Positions 32,766 to 44,657 are shown, counted from the first letter of the stretch. The stretch is DNA of 64,000 nucleotides from Leuconostoc lactis (GCF_007954625.1 NZ_CP042420.1:1314501-1378500); one strand, 5' to 3'. Made by a program: numbers and translations. The notes: generated by a model from the letters alone, not told the origin.

Positions 32766-35465
32766 ATGAGCACCAAATCAAGTGAAACTGATGACGTTCC
32801 GTTATTGAATTCATCAGATTTCTACCAACAGTCGTGGACAGAAACCGTGGATACATTGCAAGGCAATTTTCCAGACGGTTTGGATACACAGCAAGCTGCA
32901 GCGAGACTTGAAAAGTTTGGCTACAACGAAGTTACGAGCAAGAAAACGCCAAAATGGCAAATCTTCTTGCGTCAATTTAACAATGTCATTGTTTATATCT
33001 TGCTCGTAGCTGTCGCCTTGACGTTACTCATGCGCCACTATTCAGATGCCATCGTTATTGGTCTTGTAGTGATCATTAATGCCTTGATTGGCTATATGCA
33101 AGAAGTGAATGCTAGCAATGCGTTAGATAAAATTAAAAGCATGCTATCTGTTGAGGCGACCGTTATCCGTGATGGGGAACGTTTTGATATCCCATCGCGT
33201 GAATTGGTACCAGGCGATCTTGTTTACTTAGAGGCCGGGGACAACGTCCCAGCCGATTTACGGATCATTGATTCAGATAATTTACGCATTCAAGAATCCT
33301 CTTTGACAGGTGAAGCCGATTCTGTCTTAAAGGACAATATGCTGCTTGTGGGCCAAATACCGCTTGCTGAGCGTAGTAATATGGCTTATGCATCAACGGC
33401 TGTGACGAACGGTAGTGCCACCGGTATTGTTGTTGCGACCGGTGTGCAGACGCAAATTGGTCAAATTTCTCAAAGTGTTGCGGATGTTTCAGCACAAAAA
33501 ACACCATTAATCCGTGAGTTGGATAGTTTGGGTCGTGGTATTTCTTGGCTTATTATTGTCATTGCGGTTGTGATGTTTGGGCTTGGTTGGCTCTTGCAAA
33601 TTTATTCATTGCCAACGCTTGTAATGGCCATTATTGCGATGATTGTTGGGTCAATGCCTGAAGGGTTGCCGGCCGCAACGTCAATCATTTTAGCCACTGG
33701 GGTTAAAAAATTAACGAAAAAACATGCTATTGTTAAAACGTTACCTGCCGCTGAAACATTGGGAGCAGTGGATATTATTGCCTCAGATAAAACGGGTACC
33801 TTAACAAAAAATGAAATGACGGTTCAAGATATTGTGATCGGTCAGCATCATTATCACGTTACCGGTACGGGCTATGCACCGGACGGAGATATCTTACTAG
33901 ATGATGTCATTGTTGATGCCGCAAAGGACCCAGCGCTTGAAATGTTTTTGACGATGGGACATCAAGCCAACGATACGTTCTTAACCAATGAAGATGGCAC
34001 GTGGGAAATTAATGGCGAACCAACGGATGCAGCTTTCTTATCGGCTTACTATAAGGCCTTTGGCCTCAAGAAGCCAAAGTTAATCGAACTAGATCGCATT
34101 CCGTTTGATTCGGATTACCGTTATATGGCACGTTTAGTTCAAAACCAAAAGCAATCACGCTTTGTGGCGATTAAGGGTGCGCCTGATAAGCTCTTTGACT
34201 TGGCCAAAAATGATCCTAATTTTGATTTGAACTATTGGTCAACCTTAGCCTCTGGATTTGCAAAGTCAGGTAAGCGTGTGATTGCGGTGGGGTACATCGA
34301 CGTCGCACCTGATGTGACTGAGGTAACCCATGAGCTATTGAAAAAGCTTGGCATTACCTTCTTGGGCTTGGCGGCAATCATTGATCCACCACGTCCTGAG
34401 GTGATTAAAGCCATCGCGGATATGCGTAGTGCAGGCATTCGCGTGAAAATGATCACGGGTGATAGCCCTGATACTGCCAAAGCAATTGGGCAACAATTGG
34501 GCTTGGCGGACAATATTCAAGCGATTACTGGTTCAGAAATTGAACAATTATCCGATGATGAACTCGCTAAGGCTGTCCCGCAATATGATGTCTTTGCCCG
34601 TACAACACCAAAAGATAAACTTCGGATTATTACAGCTTATCAAGCCAATGGCTTAGTGACTGCCATGACTGGTGACGGTGTGAACGATGCGCCGGCTTTG
34701 AAAAAGGCTGATATTGGAATTGCCATGGGTATCAAGGGAACAGACGTTGCCAAAGATTCCGCAGATATGGTTTTGGCTAATGATGACTTTTCAACGATTA
34801 AAGTTGCGATTGCACAAGGTCGTCGTTTGTATGATAATATTCGCAAAACGATTTTGTACTTATTGCCAACCAGTTTCGCCGAAGGGCTTATTGTGGTCTT
34901 TAGTATTTTGTTGCAGCAGCCGATGCCACTAACAGCCACACAGTTGCTTTGGATTAACATGGTGTCAGCTTTGACGTTACAACTGGCGTTTATTTTCGAG
35001 CCGATGGAACCTGGCTTGATGTCACAACCCCCACGTAAAACATCGGCTAAGTTGATGAGTCGCTATGACGTTTTCCAGATGGTTTATGTCAGTGTGATTA
35101 TCGCTGCTGTTGCTTTGGGAATCTTTGAGTACTTAGATGAAATCACTGGTTTTGCTGTGGCAAGTACGACCGCAGTTAACGTGATTATCTTTGGTAAAAT
35201 TTTCTATCTCTTTAATATTCGAACAGCTGCACCAGCATTAAGTGCGTCATTCTGGACAAATCCAATGGCTTTCGTTGCCATTGGGGCGATGATTATTTTG
35301 CAACTTTTGTTCACGTATGTACCATTTATGCAAGGTGTCTTCACGACTGCAGGGCTATCATGGACGGATTGGCTTGTAGTCTTGGCAACCGGCTTCATTG
35401 TCTTGCTCGTGACAGAGTTAGATAAGTACCGCCGTCTTGCAAAACAAAAGCGTCGTACTGCTTAA
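32766..35465 (+). CDS. Cation-translocating P-type ATPase (P2A), probable Mn2+/Ca2+ efflux pump
   Basis: 899 aa membrane pump. Cation-ATPase N domain, actuator with LTGEADSV, phosphorylated D341 in SDKTGTLTKNE, ion-site helix VGSMPEGLPA, nucleotide-binding KGAPDKL, hinge TGDGVNDAPAL, and about ten transmembrane helices including the C-terminal six. PEGLP marks the P2 Ca2+/Mn2+ branch rather than heavy-metal P1B pumps. ATG 32766 follows AAGGAG by 11 bases; an in-frame start at 32703 lies inside the riboswitch. The riboswitch implies Mn2+ induction and so Mn2+ efflux; homologues are L. lactis YoaB and streptococcal MgtA. Confidence 0.92.
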   Translation: MSTKSSETDDVPLLNSSDFYQQSWTETVDTLQGNFPDGLDTQQAAARLEKFGYNEVTSKKTPKWQIFLRQFNNVIVYILLVAVALTLLMRHYSDAIVIGLVVIINALIGYMQEVNASNALDKIKSMLSVEATVIRDGERFDIPSRELVPGDLVYLEAGDNVPADLRIIDSDNLRIQESSLTGEADSVLKDNMLLVGQIPLAERSNMAYASTAVTNGSATGIVVATGVQTQIGQISQSVADVSAQKTPLIRELDSLGRGISWLIIVIAVVMFGLGWLLQIYSLPTLVMAIIAMIVGSMPEGLPAATSIILATGVKKLTKKHAIVKTLPAAETLGAVDIIASDKTGTLTKNEMTVQDIVIGQHHYHVTGTGYAPDGDILLDDVIVDAAKDPALEMFLTMGHQANDTFLTNEDGTWEINGEPTDAAFLSAYYKAFGLKKPKLIELDRIPFDSDYRYMARLVQNQKQSRFVAIKGAPDKLFDLAKNDPNFDLNYWSTLASGFAKSGKRVIAVGYIDVAPDVTEVTHELLKKLGITFLGLAAIIDPPRPEVIKAIADMRSAGIRVKMITGDSPDTAKAIGQQLGLADNIQAITGSEIEQLSDDELAKAVPQYDVFARTTPKDKLRIITAYQANGLVTAMTGDGVNDAPALKKADIGIAMGIKGTDVAKDSADMVLANDDFSTIKVAIAQGRRLYDNIRKTILYLLPTSFAEGLIVVFSILLQQPMPLTATQLLWINMVSALTLQLAFIFEPMEPGLMSQPPRKTSAKLMSRYDVFQMVYVSVIIAAVALGIFEYLDEITGFAVASTTAVNVIIFGKIFYLFNIRTAAPALSASFWTNPMAFVAIGAMIILQLLFTYVPFMQGVFTTAGLSWTDWLVVLATGFIVLLVTELDKYRRLAKQKRRTA

Positions 35466-35472
35466 TTATTTG

Positions 35473-35502
35473 AAAAGCTACCTATATCGGGTAGCTTTTT
35501 TT
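35473..35502 (+). terminator. Terminator of the P-type ATPase gene
   Basis: AAAAGCTACC, loop TATATC, GGTAGCTTTT, then T. Confidence 0.9.
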
Positions 35503-35567
35503 GATGTTTTGAGATCGTGATTTGGGGTTATTCTGCTCATGGTTTAGACAACTTTTAAAATGGTTAG

Positions 35568-35616
35568 TTGATTTATTAAACCAACCAAGATATAATATTT
35601 TCTGGAAGCGCTTTCA
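35568..35616 (+). promoter_or_regulatory. CcpA-controlled promoter of the sugar porter
   Basis: TTGATT (35568-35573), 17-base spacer, TATAAT (35591-35596). A perfect cre box, TGGAAGCGCTTTCA (35603-35616), covers the transcript start, so CcpA would repress in rich sugar. Confidence 0.88.
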
Positions 35617-35650
35617 ATAAAAGACAGTAATCATATTAGGAGAAACACTG

Positions 35651-37102
35651 ATGGGAACCAAACGCATTTCAAATCGTTTTATTTACTTTTTTGGCGCTTT
35701 AGGCGGCCTGTTATTCGGCTATGATACTGGCGTCATTTCTGGGGCCATGTTATTTATAGGGGACGAATTGGGGATTCAAGCGGGTTCATTTGAAGATGGC
35801 TTCGTTACCGCATCAGTCTTATTGGGTGCTATCGTCGGGGCGGCCATTATTGGGCCGCTGTCTGATAAGCTTGGTCGTAAGAAGCTGTTGCTGATCTCAG
35901 CAATTATTTTCTTTGTCGGTGCCTTAGGGTCGGGAATTGGCAGCAGTTATTTATTACTTGTGGCTTCTCGTGTACTACTCGGTATTGCGGTTGGTGCCGC
36001 ATCAGCCTTAATTCCAACTTATTTAGCGGAGTTATCACCAGCGGATAAACGTGGTGGGATTGGGACATTGTTTCAATTAATGATTATGACAGGGATTTTC
36101 TTGGCGTATGTCTCCAACGAATGGCTGTCACCAAATGGCTGGCTTGGTCTTGATCAAAATGTTGGCTGGCATTGGATGCTGGGGTTAGCTGCGATACCAG
36201 CAGCCTTGCTATTCGTCGGCGGACTCTTTTTACCAGAATCACCACGTTTTCTGGTGAGAAAAGGCAAGATTGCTGAGGCAAAACAAGTCTTGCTCACTAT
36301 GAATGGTGATCCGAAATTAGTCGCAGCAGAACTTGGTGATATTGAATTACAAGCGTCAATTCCGTCAGGTGGGTTAAAAGAATTGTTCGGACCAATGCCA
36401 CGACCGGTATTGATTATGGCTTTTGGATTAGCTGTTTTCCAGCAAATCATGGGATGTAACACGGTCTTGTATTATGCACCTAAAATCTTTATTTCAGCCG
36501 GATTTAGTGAACACTTTGCCTTGCAATCACATATTGTGATTGGGGTATTTAATGTGATTGTCACAGCGATTGCGGTTAAAATTATGGATAAAATTGATCG
36601 TAAAAAGATGTTGACTTACGGTGCGATTGGTATGGGCGCTTCCTTATTAATCATGTCAACGGCGATGCTCTTTTTGCAGGCTGGGCATGGTAATCTTGGC
36701 TCATGGATTTGTGTCATCGCCTTGACACTTTATATCGCCTTTTTCTCAGCAACATGGGGTCCTGTGATGTGGGTCATGATCGGTGAAGCCTTCCCATTGA
36801 ATATTCGAGGTTTGGGTAATTCATTTGGTGCGGTCATCAACTGGACAGCTAATTTCGGCGTATCACAGTCATTTCCAATGTTACTCATTGCCTTCACACC
36901 CGCACACGTTGTGAACGCTGAAGGTCAAGGGATTGCAAAGTTGTTCATCATTTATGGTGTGATGTGTTTTGCCGCAATTTGGTTTATTCACAAGTATACG
37001 ATTGAAACCCGTAATCGTACATTGGAATCTATTGAAGCTGAATTACGCTCACGCGCTCATGCAAAGGGCTATACCGCAGATGAAAAAGCCATTGAAGCTT
37101 GA
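35651..37102 (+). CDS. Sugar-porter-family MFS symporter (xylose/arabinose type)
   Basis: 483 aa with twelve helices and the full sugar-porter signature set: GGLLFGYDTGVISGA, LSDKLGRKK, ARVLLGIAVGAASALIPTYL-like motif (SRVLLG...PTYLAELSP), PESPRFLVRKG, QQIMGCNTVLYYAPKIF and MIGEAFPLNIRG. The QQxxGxNxxxYY element binds hexose or pentose in XylE/GalP. H+-coupled uptake of xylose, arabinose or a hexose is expected; substrate is open. GGAG-like site AGGAGAAA before ATG 35651. CcpA-repressed promoter and long terminator make it a single-gene unit. Confidence 0.9.
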   Translation: MGTKRISNRFIYFFGALGGLLFGYDTGVISGAMLFIGDELGIQAGSFEDGFVTASVLLGAIVGAAIIGPLSDKLGRKKLLLISAIIFFVGALGSGIGSSYLLLVASRVLLGIAVGAASALIPTYLAELSPADKRGGIGTLFQLMIMTGIFLAYVSNEWLSPNGWLGLDQNVGWHWMLGLAAIPAALLFVGGLFLPESPRFLVRKGKIAEAKQVLLTMNGDPKLVAAELGDIELQASIPSGGLKELFGPMPRPVLIMAFGLAVFQQIMGCNTVLYYAPKIFISAGFSEHFALQSHIVIGVFNVIVTAIAVKIMDKIDRKKMLTYGAIGMGASLLIMSTAMLFLQAGHGNLGSWICVIALTLYIAFFSATWGPVMWVMIGEAFPLNIRGLGNSFGAVINWTANFGVSQSFPMLLIAFTPAHVVNAEGQGIAKLFIIYGVMCFAAIWFIHKYTIETRNRTLESIEAELRSRAHAKGYTADEKAIEA

Positions 37103-37138
37103 TATACAGCATAAGACATATTAAATTTTAGTGTCAAT

Positions 37139-37198
37139 AAATCACCGTCATAGGATTGCGTTTCGCGTTAAATCAACCCTATGACGGTGATTTTTTTT
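37139..37198 (+). terminator. Terminator of the sugar porter gene
   Basis: AAATCACCGTCATAGG (37139-37154) pairs with CCTATGACGGTGATTT (37178-37193); long loop with GCGTTTCGCG inside; eight T follow. Confidence 0.9.
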
Positions 37199-37271
37199 GT
37201 ATAAATTGTTAGCAGAAACAGAACTGTAATTATTTTGACCACAAGACGCAATACAATTTCTTATATTTTTC

Positions 37272-37299
37272 TTAACAATCTTATCAAATATGTTATAAT
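37272..37299 (+). promoter_or_regulatory. Promoter of the LysM glucosaminidase gene
   Basis: TTAACA (37272-37277), 16-base spacer, TATAAT (37294-37299). Confidence 0.75.
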
Positions 37300-37333
37300 T
37301 TAATAGTCAATTTGTTTGAAAGAGAGAAAATGC

Positions 37334-39163
37334 ATGAAAAAATCTTTGTTAGTAGGTGCGGTTGCGGCATCTATGGTTGGTGTCCAGGCATCAACCGCTT
37401 CTGCCAGCACAACTTATCGTGTCAAACCAGGGGATACGTTGTATGACATTGGCTTACAGCATAATTTAAGTGTGAGCCAACTCAAAGCATTGAATCGTTT
37501 GAATTCAGATACTATTCATCCTGGGGATGTGTTAGTGTTGGGTGAAGAAGACGCTAACAAACCGGCACCCGCAACGCCAGCGACTACGGCAGCAACTTAT
37601 ACCGTAAAGTCTGGGGATACGCTATCTCGGATTGCGGCGCAATTTAAGATGAGCGTAGCGGAAATTGCGGCATTGAATCAAATTTCAAATGTTAACGCGA
37701 TTAATGTGGGTCAAGTGTTAAAAGTCAATGGCACAACAGCCAATACCAATACGAACACCAATCAGACGAACACTTCAAAGCCAGCAGCATCTAACGCTGC
37801 TAGCTATACAGTCCAGTCTGGTGATACGCTCTCAAAGATTGCTGCTTCGCACCAAATGTCGCTCTCACAGTTGGCTGCGTTAAACGGCATCACGAACCCG
37901 AACTTAATTCGTGTTGGTCAAGTACTCAAGGTAACGGGGGCGACTAACCACGCGCAACCGTCTGCACCTGCTGCACCAACACAGCAACCAGCAGCGCCGG
38001 CTGCACCCACAACTAATAATGCGACAACTTATACGGTTAAGGCCGGTGATACGCTCTCAAGAATTGCGGCCCAGTTTAAGATGAATCTGGCCCAAATCGC
38101 CGCGTTGAATCAAATTTCGAATTTGAATGCAATCCGCGTGGGACAAGTTTTGAAGGTGTCTAACGCCGCTGGTTCAAATAATACACAAAATACAACCCAG
38201 CCTTCTGCAGGAGCACCAACGAACACGGCACCAAGCACAACAGGTTATACCGTTAAGTCTGGTGATACTCTGTCAGCAATCGCTGCGGCCAACGGTGTTT
38301 CATTGGCGAACTTGCTCAGCTGGAATAACTTATCATTACAAGCCATTATCTATCCTGGACAAAAGCTAACGATTCAAAAGGCTAACAATGCCACGGTCAC
38401 AACACCAAACGCACCGTCAACTAATACAACCCCAACGGGAACGCCATCAACGAACGGTAGTTACACGGTGAAGTCAGGGGACACATTGTATGGCATTGCA
38501 GCAAAGTTAGGCACGAACGTCCAGACGTTACTGTCTTTGAATGGTTTGCAATTGTCAAGCACCATTTATGTCGGGCAAGTTTTGAAAACAACAGGCGCAC
38601 CAGTTGCTGGTGCCGGCACAGCCACATCAACACCAACACCAGTAACGCCGACCGTCTCAAAACCTGCTGCACCAAATGGTGTTTCAACAGCTGGCTTAAG
38701 TGCTGCGCAAGCCGCATGGTTGCGGACAGCGGTTGTTGATGCGCAAGCGGCAACAGCAGGGACAGGTGTTTTGGCATCCGTGACGGTTGCCCAAGCGATT
38801 CTTGAAAGTGGTTGGGGCCAATCAGCTTTGGCTTCAGCGCCATACCATAACCTGTTTGGCATCAAAAAAGGCTTTGGTTGGACTGGTGCTGTCGTGAATA
38901 TGAACACGTCTGAATTTGAAAACGGTAAGTGGGTCACGGTTGTGGCACCATTCCGCGCTTATGGTTCACAAATGGCATCGTTCCAAGATCACACTAATTT
39001 CTTACTGGCTAACAGTCGTTACGCAGCCAATGGGGTTACTAATGCGCCAAATTACATCGCGATGGCGACTGGTTTGCAAGCTGCTGGTTATGCCACAGCG
39101 CCAACATATGCAAGTGCGTTAATTAACTTGGTTGAACGTTATAATTTACAGTCATTGGACTAA
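37334..39163 (+). CDS. Secreted peptidoglycan hydrolase: six LysM plus GH73 glucosaminidase
   Basis: 609 aa autolysin. A signal peptide of about 25 residues ([20 protein letters not shown]) is followed by six LysM repeats ([26 protein letters not shown] and four more) separated by Thr/Asn/Pro/Ala-rich linkers, which bind N-acetylglucosamine of the wall. The C-terminal domain from about 455 is a GH73 glucosaminidase with catalytic E491 in [12 protein letters not shown] and the ligand region YHNLFGIKK. It likely acts in daughter-cell separation. ATG 37334 is preferred over TTG 37316, which overlaps the AAAGAGAG ribosome site. Monocistronic. Confidence 0.93.
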   Translation: MKKSLLVGAVAASMVGVQASTASASTTYRVKPGDTLYDIGLQHNLSVSQLKALNRLNSDTIHPGDVLVLGEEDANKPAPATPATTAATYTVKSGDTLSRIAAQFKMSVAEIAALNQISNVNAINVGQVLKVNGTTANTNTNTNQTNTSKPAASNAASYTVQSGDTLSKIAASHQMSLSQLAALNGITNPNLIRVGQVLKVTGATNHAQPSAPAAPTQQPAAPAAPTTNNATTYTVKAGDTLSRIAAQFKMNLAQIAALNQISNLNAIRVGQVLKVSNAAGSNNTQNTTQPSAGAPTNTAPSTTGYTVKSGDTLSAIAAANGVSLANLLSWNNLSLQAIIYPGQKLTIQKANNATVTTPNAPSTNTTPTGTPSTNGSYTVKSGDTLYGIAAKLGTNVQTLLSLNGLQLSSTIYVGQVLKTTGAPVAGAGTATSTPTPVTPTVSKPAAPNGVSTAGLSAAQAAWLRTAVVDAQAATAGTGVLASVTVAQAILESGWGQSALASAPYHNLFGIKKGFGWTGAVVNMNTSEFENGKWVTVVAPFRAYGSQMASFQDHTNFLLANSRYAANGVTNAPNYIAMATGLQAAGYATAPTYASALINLVERYNLQSLD

Positions 39164-39181
39164 CACGATAAATCTCATGTT

Positions 39182-39211
39182 AAAAAGCTATCTTAAACGA
39201 TAGCTTTTTTT
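39182..39211 (+). terminator. Terminator of the glucosaminidase gene
   Basis: AAAAGCTATC, loop TTAAAC, GATAGCTTTTTTT. Confidence 0.9.
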
Positions 39212-39280
39212 GTTGTCGTGATGGATTTCAACCTCTGAAAAATTAAATTTGTCATATAATTTTGTATTATATAAATTTGT

Positions 39281-39339
39281 TTGACAAATTAAAAACACCC
39301 TGATAAACTGAAGTTATCATATAAATGTAACCGCTTACA
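39281..39339 (+). promoter_or_regulatory. CcpA-controlled promoter of the PTS operon
   Basis: TTGACA (39281-39286), 17-base spacer, TAAACT (39304-39309). A perfect cre, TGTAACCGCTTACA (39326-39339), lies about 15 bases past the transcript start. Confidence 0.88.
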
Positions 39340-39370
39340 CTTAGGGAAAATTAAGAAAAAAGGTGACGAG

Positions 39371-40693
39371 ATGGCAAAAATGTCAGATACTTTGAACAAC
39401 AAAGTGATTCCGGTTGTGATGAGGTTTGTGAATACACGCCCGATTACGGCGATGAAAAATGGGATGCTATATCCAATTCCATTTATCATTGTTGGGGCAA
39501 TCTTTCTGATCTTGGGACAATTCCCATATCAACCCGTAGCTGCCTATTTCACGAAAATTGGCATTGATGATTGGTTCATGCAAGCGTACAATGGCTCGTT
39601 TGCGATCATGGCCCTGTTTGCAGTCTTTGGGATTACTTACTCGTGGGTGCATGACTCAGGGTATGATGGGGTCCCAGCTGGATTATTAGCGATTGTCACG
39701 GATATTATCCTGCAACCGAATCATGTGACAACGGTGGCCAATGTCCTAGATAAGACGAAGACATCTACTAACTGGATGGCAGAAAATGCCATTGATAAAG
39801 CTTGGCTTGGTGGTAAAGGCATGATCTTAGCCATTATTATCGGAATGCTGGTCGGTTGGATTTATACCTGGTTCATGAAGAAAGGGATTACGATTAAATT
39901 GCCAGAACAAGTGCCAAGTAACGTGGCGGCTTCATTTACAGCATTGGTACCGGCCGCTGCGATTATCACTGGTGCGACAGTTGTGTACGGTTTGTTCCAG
40001 AAGTTAGGGCACACCACATTTGCAGAATGGATCTATCGCATTATCCAAACACCGCTGCAACATGCTTCAGATGGCCCATTCGGGGTATTGTTGATTACCT
40101 TAGTCCCGGTATTCCTTTGGTTCTTCGGAGTCCATGGTTCAACAATTGTCTCAGGCATTATGCAACCCTTGTTGATTAGTAACAATGCGGACAACTTGAC
40201 GTTGTATCAAGCTGGGAAATTGTCATTAGACAACGGCGCACATATTGTGACCCAATCATTCTTCGAACAGTTTATCACAGTCACTGGCGCTGGGGTCACA
40301 ATTGGCTTGGTGGTGTATATGATCATTGGCGCAAAGTCAGTGCAGATGAAAACACTGGCCAAATTAGAAATTGGGCCAGGACTCTTCAACATTAACGAAC
40401 CCGTTTTGTTCGGAATCCCACTGGTGTTGAATCCTGTGATGGTTGTGCCATTCATCTTAGCACCCGTCGTCACTGGTTTCAGTACGTATTATGCGATTAA
40501 ATTTGGCATCATTCCACCATTAAATGGGGTCTATGTGCCTTGGACAACCCCACCAATTATTTCTGGTTTCATCGTTGGTGGTTGGAAGGTCATGCTTTGG
40601 CAAATCTTTATGTTGGCAGTCACGATCCCAATTTATTGGCCATTTGCACAAAAGTACGACAAAATTTTGGTTGCCCAGGAAAAGGCAGTTTAA
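39371..40693 (+). CDS. PTS EIIC, lactose/cellobiose family (CelB-like)
   Basis: 440 aa membrane channel of a phosphotransferase system for beta-glucosides. About ten hydrophobic segments; FWFFGVHGSTIVSGIM-like motif (VFLWFFGVHGSTIVSG) and NINEPVLFGIPLVLNP are signatures of the lactose/cellobiose EIIC family that binds the sugar. The EIIB and EIIA domains are separate genes downstream, and a GH1 phospho-glucosidase follows, so the substrate is likely cellobiose or a related beta-glucoside. AAAGGTGA lies before the ATG. A second cre separates it from EIIB. Confidence 0.92.
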   Translation: MAKMSDTLNNKVIPVVMRFVNTRPITAMKNGMLYPIPFIIVGAIFLILGQFPYQPVAAYFTKIGIDDWFMQAYNGSFAIMALFAVFGITYSWVHDSGYDGVPAGLLAIVTDIILQPNHVTTVANVLDKTKTSTNWMAENAIDKAWLGGKGMILAIIIGMLVGWIYTWFMKKGITIKLPEQVPSNVAASFTALVPAAAIITGATVVYGLFQKLGHTTFAEWIYRIIQTPLQHASDGPFGVLLITLVPVFLWFFGVHGSTIVSGIMQPLLISNNADNLTLYQAGKLSLDNGAHIVTQSFFEQFITVTGAGVTIGLVVYMIIGAKSVQMKTLAKLEIGPGLFNINEPVLFGIPLVLNPVMVVPFILAPVVTGFSTYYAIKFGIIPPLNGVYVPWTTPPIISGFIVGGWKVMLWQIFMLAVTIPIYWPFAQKYDKILVAQEKAV

Positions 40694-40729
40694 TTTTTAA
40701 TCAGTTAGAACAAGTTATTTAGGATAAAA

Positions 40730-40743
40730 TGTAAGCGATTACA
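40730..40743 (+). promoter_or_regulatory. Second cre box inside the PTS locus
   Basis: TGTAAGCGATTACA is a perfect CcpA operator between the EIIC and EIIB genes. It may act as a roadblock or belong to an internal promoter. Confidence 0.85.
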
Positions 40744-40774
40744 TTGTGCATTAAAGAAAGTGTAGGGAATTACG

Positions 40775-41092
40775 ATGGCAACAAAGACAATTATGTTAGC
40801 ATGTGCAGCGGGGATGTCAACCTCAATGCTTGTTTCAAAGATGCAAAGTGCAGCATCGGCACAAGGGAAAGATTATGAAATTTTTGCAACATCTACATCT
40901 GATGTTGACAATGCCTTGTCACAACGTCATCCAGATGTGTTATTACTCGGACCACAAGTGGCTTACTTAAAGAATGAGGTTAAAGCAAAGACCGATGCAG
41001 CTGGTGTCCCAATGGATGTTATCAATATGATGGATTATGGCATGATGAAGGGCGATAATGTTTTGGCAACTGCGGAAAAGATCATGGGTTAA
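40775..41092 (+). CDS. PTS EIIB, lactose/cellobiose family
   Basis: 105 aa soluble phosphocarrier. C10 in MLACAAGMSTSML is the phosphorylated cysteine of the P-loop typical of EIIB-cellobiose. It receives phosphate from EIIA (next gene) and passes it to the sugar in EIIC. Start ATG 40775 with GTAGGGA upstream. Length and motif are standard. Confidence 0.93.
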   Translation: MATKTIMLACAAGMSTSMLVSKMQSAASAQGKDYEIFATSTSDVDNALSQRHPDVLLLGPQVAYLKNEVKAKTDAAGVPMDVINMMDYGMMKGDNVLATAEKIMG

Positions 41093-41097
41093 GTGAT

Positions 41098-42899
<1,802 letters not shown>

Positions 42900-42921
42900 G
42901 CAACATATGTGATGATAACGC

Positions 42922-42956
42922 AAAAAAACGGTTAGATTAAGTTCTAACCGTTTTTA
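42922..42956 (+). terminator. Bidirectional terminator between GH1 and ABC-F genes
   Basis: AAAAACGGTTAGA (42924-42936), loop TTAAGT, TCTAACCGTTTTT (42943-42955). It overlaps the end of the minus-strand gene. Confidence 0.9.
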
Positions 42957-44351
42957 GTTGGTCACGTTAAAATAATCATCGTAGGTTAAATAATCGATCC
43001 AATTTTGCTCTTGGATAATAAAAGATTGGGTGGCGGTTTGCTTAACAAACGCTTCATCGTGAGACACCAAGACAATTGCTGCTTGAGAATCGTTGATGAA
43101 GTTAGTCAAGGCCAATACACCATCATAGTCTAAGTAATTGGTTGGTTCATCTAACAATAAGATGTCAAAGGGCATCATCAAATTTAAAGCTAATTGCACT
43201 TTCAAAAGTTGTCCACCGCTCAATGTATTTGGGGATCTGCTCAAAATGTCTGAACGGATACCCAGTGCGCCACAGACATCGCGGATGACTTGTAGGTTCA
43301 TCCCCGACATTGCCTGTAGTTGTGGCAGTAATGGTTGGTCAGCGTTGAATTGGCTTTGGATATTTTGATGAAAATAATTCACGCGGTGCCGTTTTTGCAT
43401 CACATCGTGAAAAATCGCCTTGAGTAACGTTGATTTACCCGCGCCGTTGGCCCCAAGGATTGCTACCACTTCACCAGATTGGAGGCGGATGTTAATTGGA
43501 TTGTCAATTAATACGAGGTCATCACGTATTAAGCGATCCAACGTCACGTTTTGCATGATCCTTTTGGGCTGCTGATAGGTCGTGAGTAATTTAAGGCCCA
43601 TCTTTTCAAATGGTTTACCGTGAGCAGTTTGCTGGATATCAGCACGTATTTTTTTAACTTTTTTCTCTAAGCCATTTTGAACTTTATCCTTTCGGCCAGC
43701 TAAACCAATCGCTTTTTTCTCAGAATTGGAAACCTTTTTGGCCTTTTTGGCATTCGTCGCTTTTTCCTGCATGCGGGCCAGTGAGGCGAGTTGTTGCTGT
43801 CTTTGTTTTCGGGCAACCTCGTATTGCGCATATTGTTGCTGGATTTTATTGGCTTGCAGTTGCTGAAAGGTCGCAAAATCGGTGGGATAAAAGGTTATAT
43901 TTTTTTGGTCAATCACTAATACGGCAGTGGCGATTTTGGCCAAGAATGCTGCATCATGGCTAACAACTACCGCGATACCTTTAAAATGTTTTAGTTGGTT
44001 GACTAAATATTGGATGCCCGCTTGATCTAAGTTTGAGGTTGGCTCATCGAGTAGTAAGACGTCTAGTCGTTGAGAAAATGCGTGCTGCAAGCGTTGACGT
44101 TGGCTTTCGCCTGGGCTATTTTGGGTATTGTCATCGTAAAATTGTGGGACGAGCAGGGTATACCCATCTGACTGGATGGTGCCGCTTGTTGGCATCAAGT
44201 TTTTAACCAGTAAATTAAGTAGGGTGGATTTACCCGATCCGTTATCACCAATTAAGGCAACCCGTTGCTTAGGGCTTAATTTAAAATTGACGTTTTCAAA
44301 TAATAGCGCTTCAGTTGTGAAATTGAACGTGAGATTATTAGCGGTAATCAT
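42954..44351 (-). CDS. ABC-F family ATPase (ribosome-protection type)
   Basis: 465 aa soluble protein with two ABC domains and no membrane segments. NBD1: Walker A GDNGSGKST, atypical signature SPGESQRQRL, Walker B VLLLDEP. A charged linker of about 85 residues (rich in K, Q and R, about 170-255) is the P-site tRNA interaction motif that contacts the ribosome. NBD2: GANGAGKST, LSGGQLLKVQLAL, ILLLDEP. The short NBD1 resembles Msr/Vga/Lsa-type antibiotic-resistance proteins more than the housekeeping EttA/Uup group, but resistance is inference. GAGG lies 10 bases before the start. Confidence 0.85.
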   Translation of the reverse strand: MITANNLTFNFTTEALLFENVNFKLSPKQRVALIGDNGSGKSTLLNLLVKNLMPTSGTIQSDGYTLLVPQFYDDNTQNSPGESQRQRLQHAFSQRLDVLLLDEPTSNLDQAGIQYLVNQLKHFKGIAVVVSHDAAFLAKIATAVLVIDQKNITFYPTDFATFQQLQANKIQQQYAQYEVARKQRQQQLASLARMQEKATNAKKAKKVSNSEKKAIGLAGRKDKVQNGLEKKVKKIRADIQQTAHGKPFEKMGLKLLTTYQQPKRIMQNVTLDRLIRDDLVLIDNPINIRLQSGEVVAILGANGAGKSTLLKAIFHDVMQKRHRVNYFHQNIQSQFNADQPLLPQLQAMSGMNLQVIRDVCGALGIRSDILSRSPNTLSGGQLLKVQLALNLMMPFDILLLDEPTNYLDYDGVLALTNFINDSQAAIVLVSHDEAFVKQTATQSFIIQEQNWIDYLTYDDYFNVTN

Positions 44352-44657
44352 GATTGTTGTACCTCGGAAAAACTGGTGTCACGTTCCAAGTCGTCGGTCA
44401 TCTCGAACAATTGCCGATTGTGTCTAACGGCAGTGAACGGACACGGATTATGCGTGCATGGTTTGATCTAGTTGATTTATCATTTTATCACCTGATTTCT
44501 TAATGTTGTTACCATAATACATGGATAACGCCTACAAAACAATTAATTTGATGAAATAAGTGTATAATGAAGCCAGCTAAACGTGGTGTAAATTTTGTTG
44601 TTAACGTTTAATATATGGTTGGACAAGAACAACGTATGATGCGATTAAAGGTCAGTG
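44352..44657. other. Gene-free region upstream of the ABC-F gene
   Basis: 306 bases with no convincing protein frame. On the plus strand a TATAAT (44563-44568) lacks a -35. On the minus strand no clear promoter for the ABC-F gene was found; a weak hairpin with GTGTC and GACAC arms is near 44417-44445. A leader attenuator, common for ABC-F genes, cannot be shown. Confidence 0.4.
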
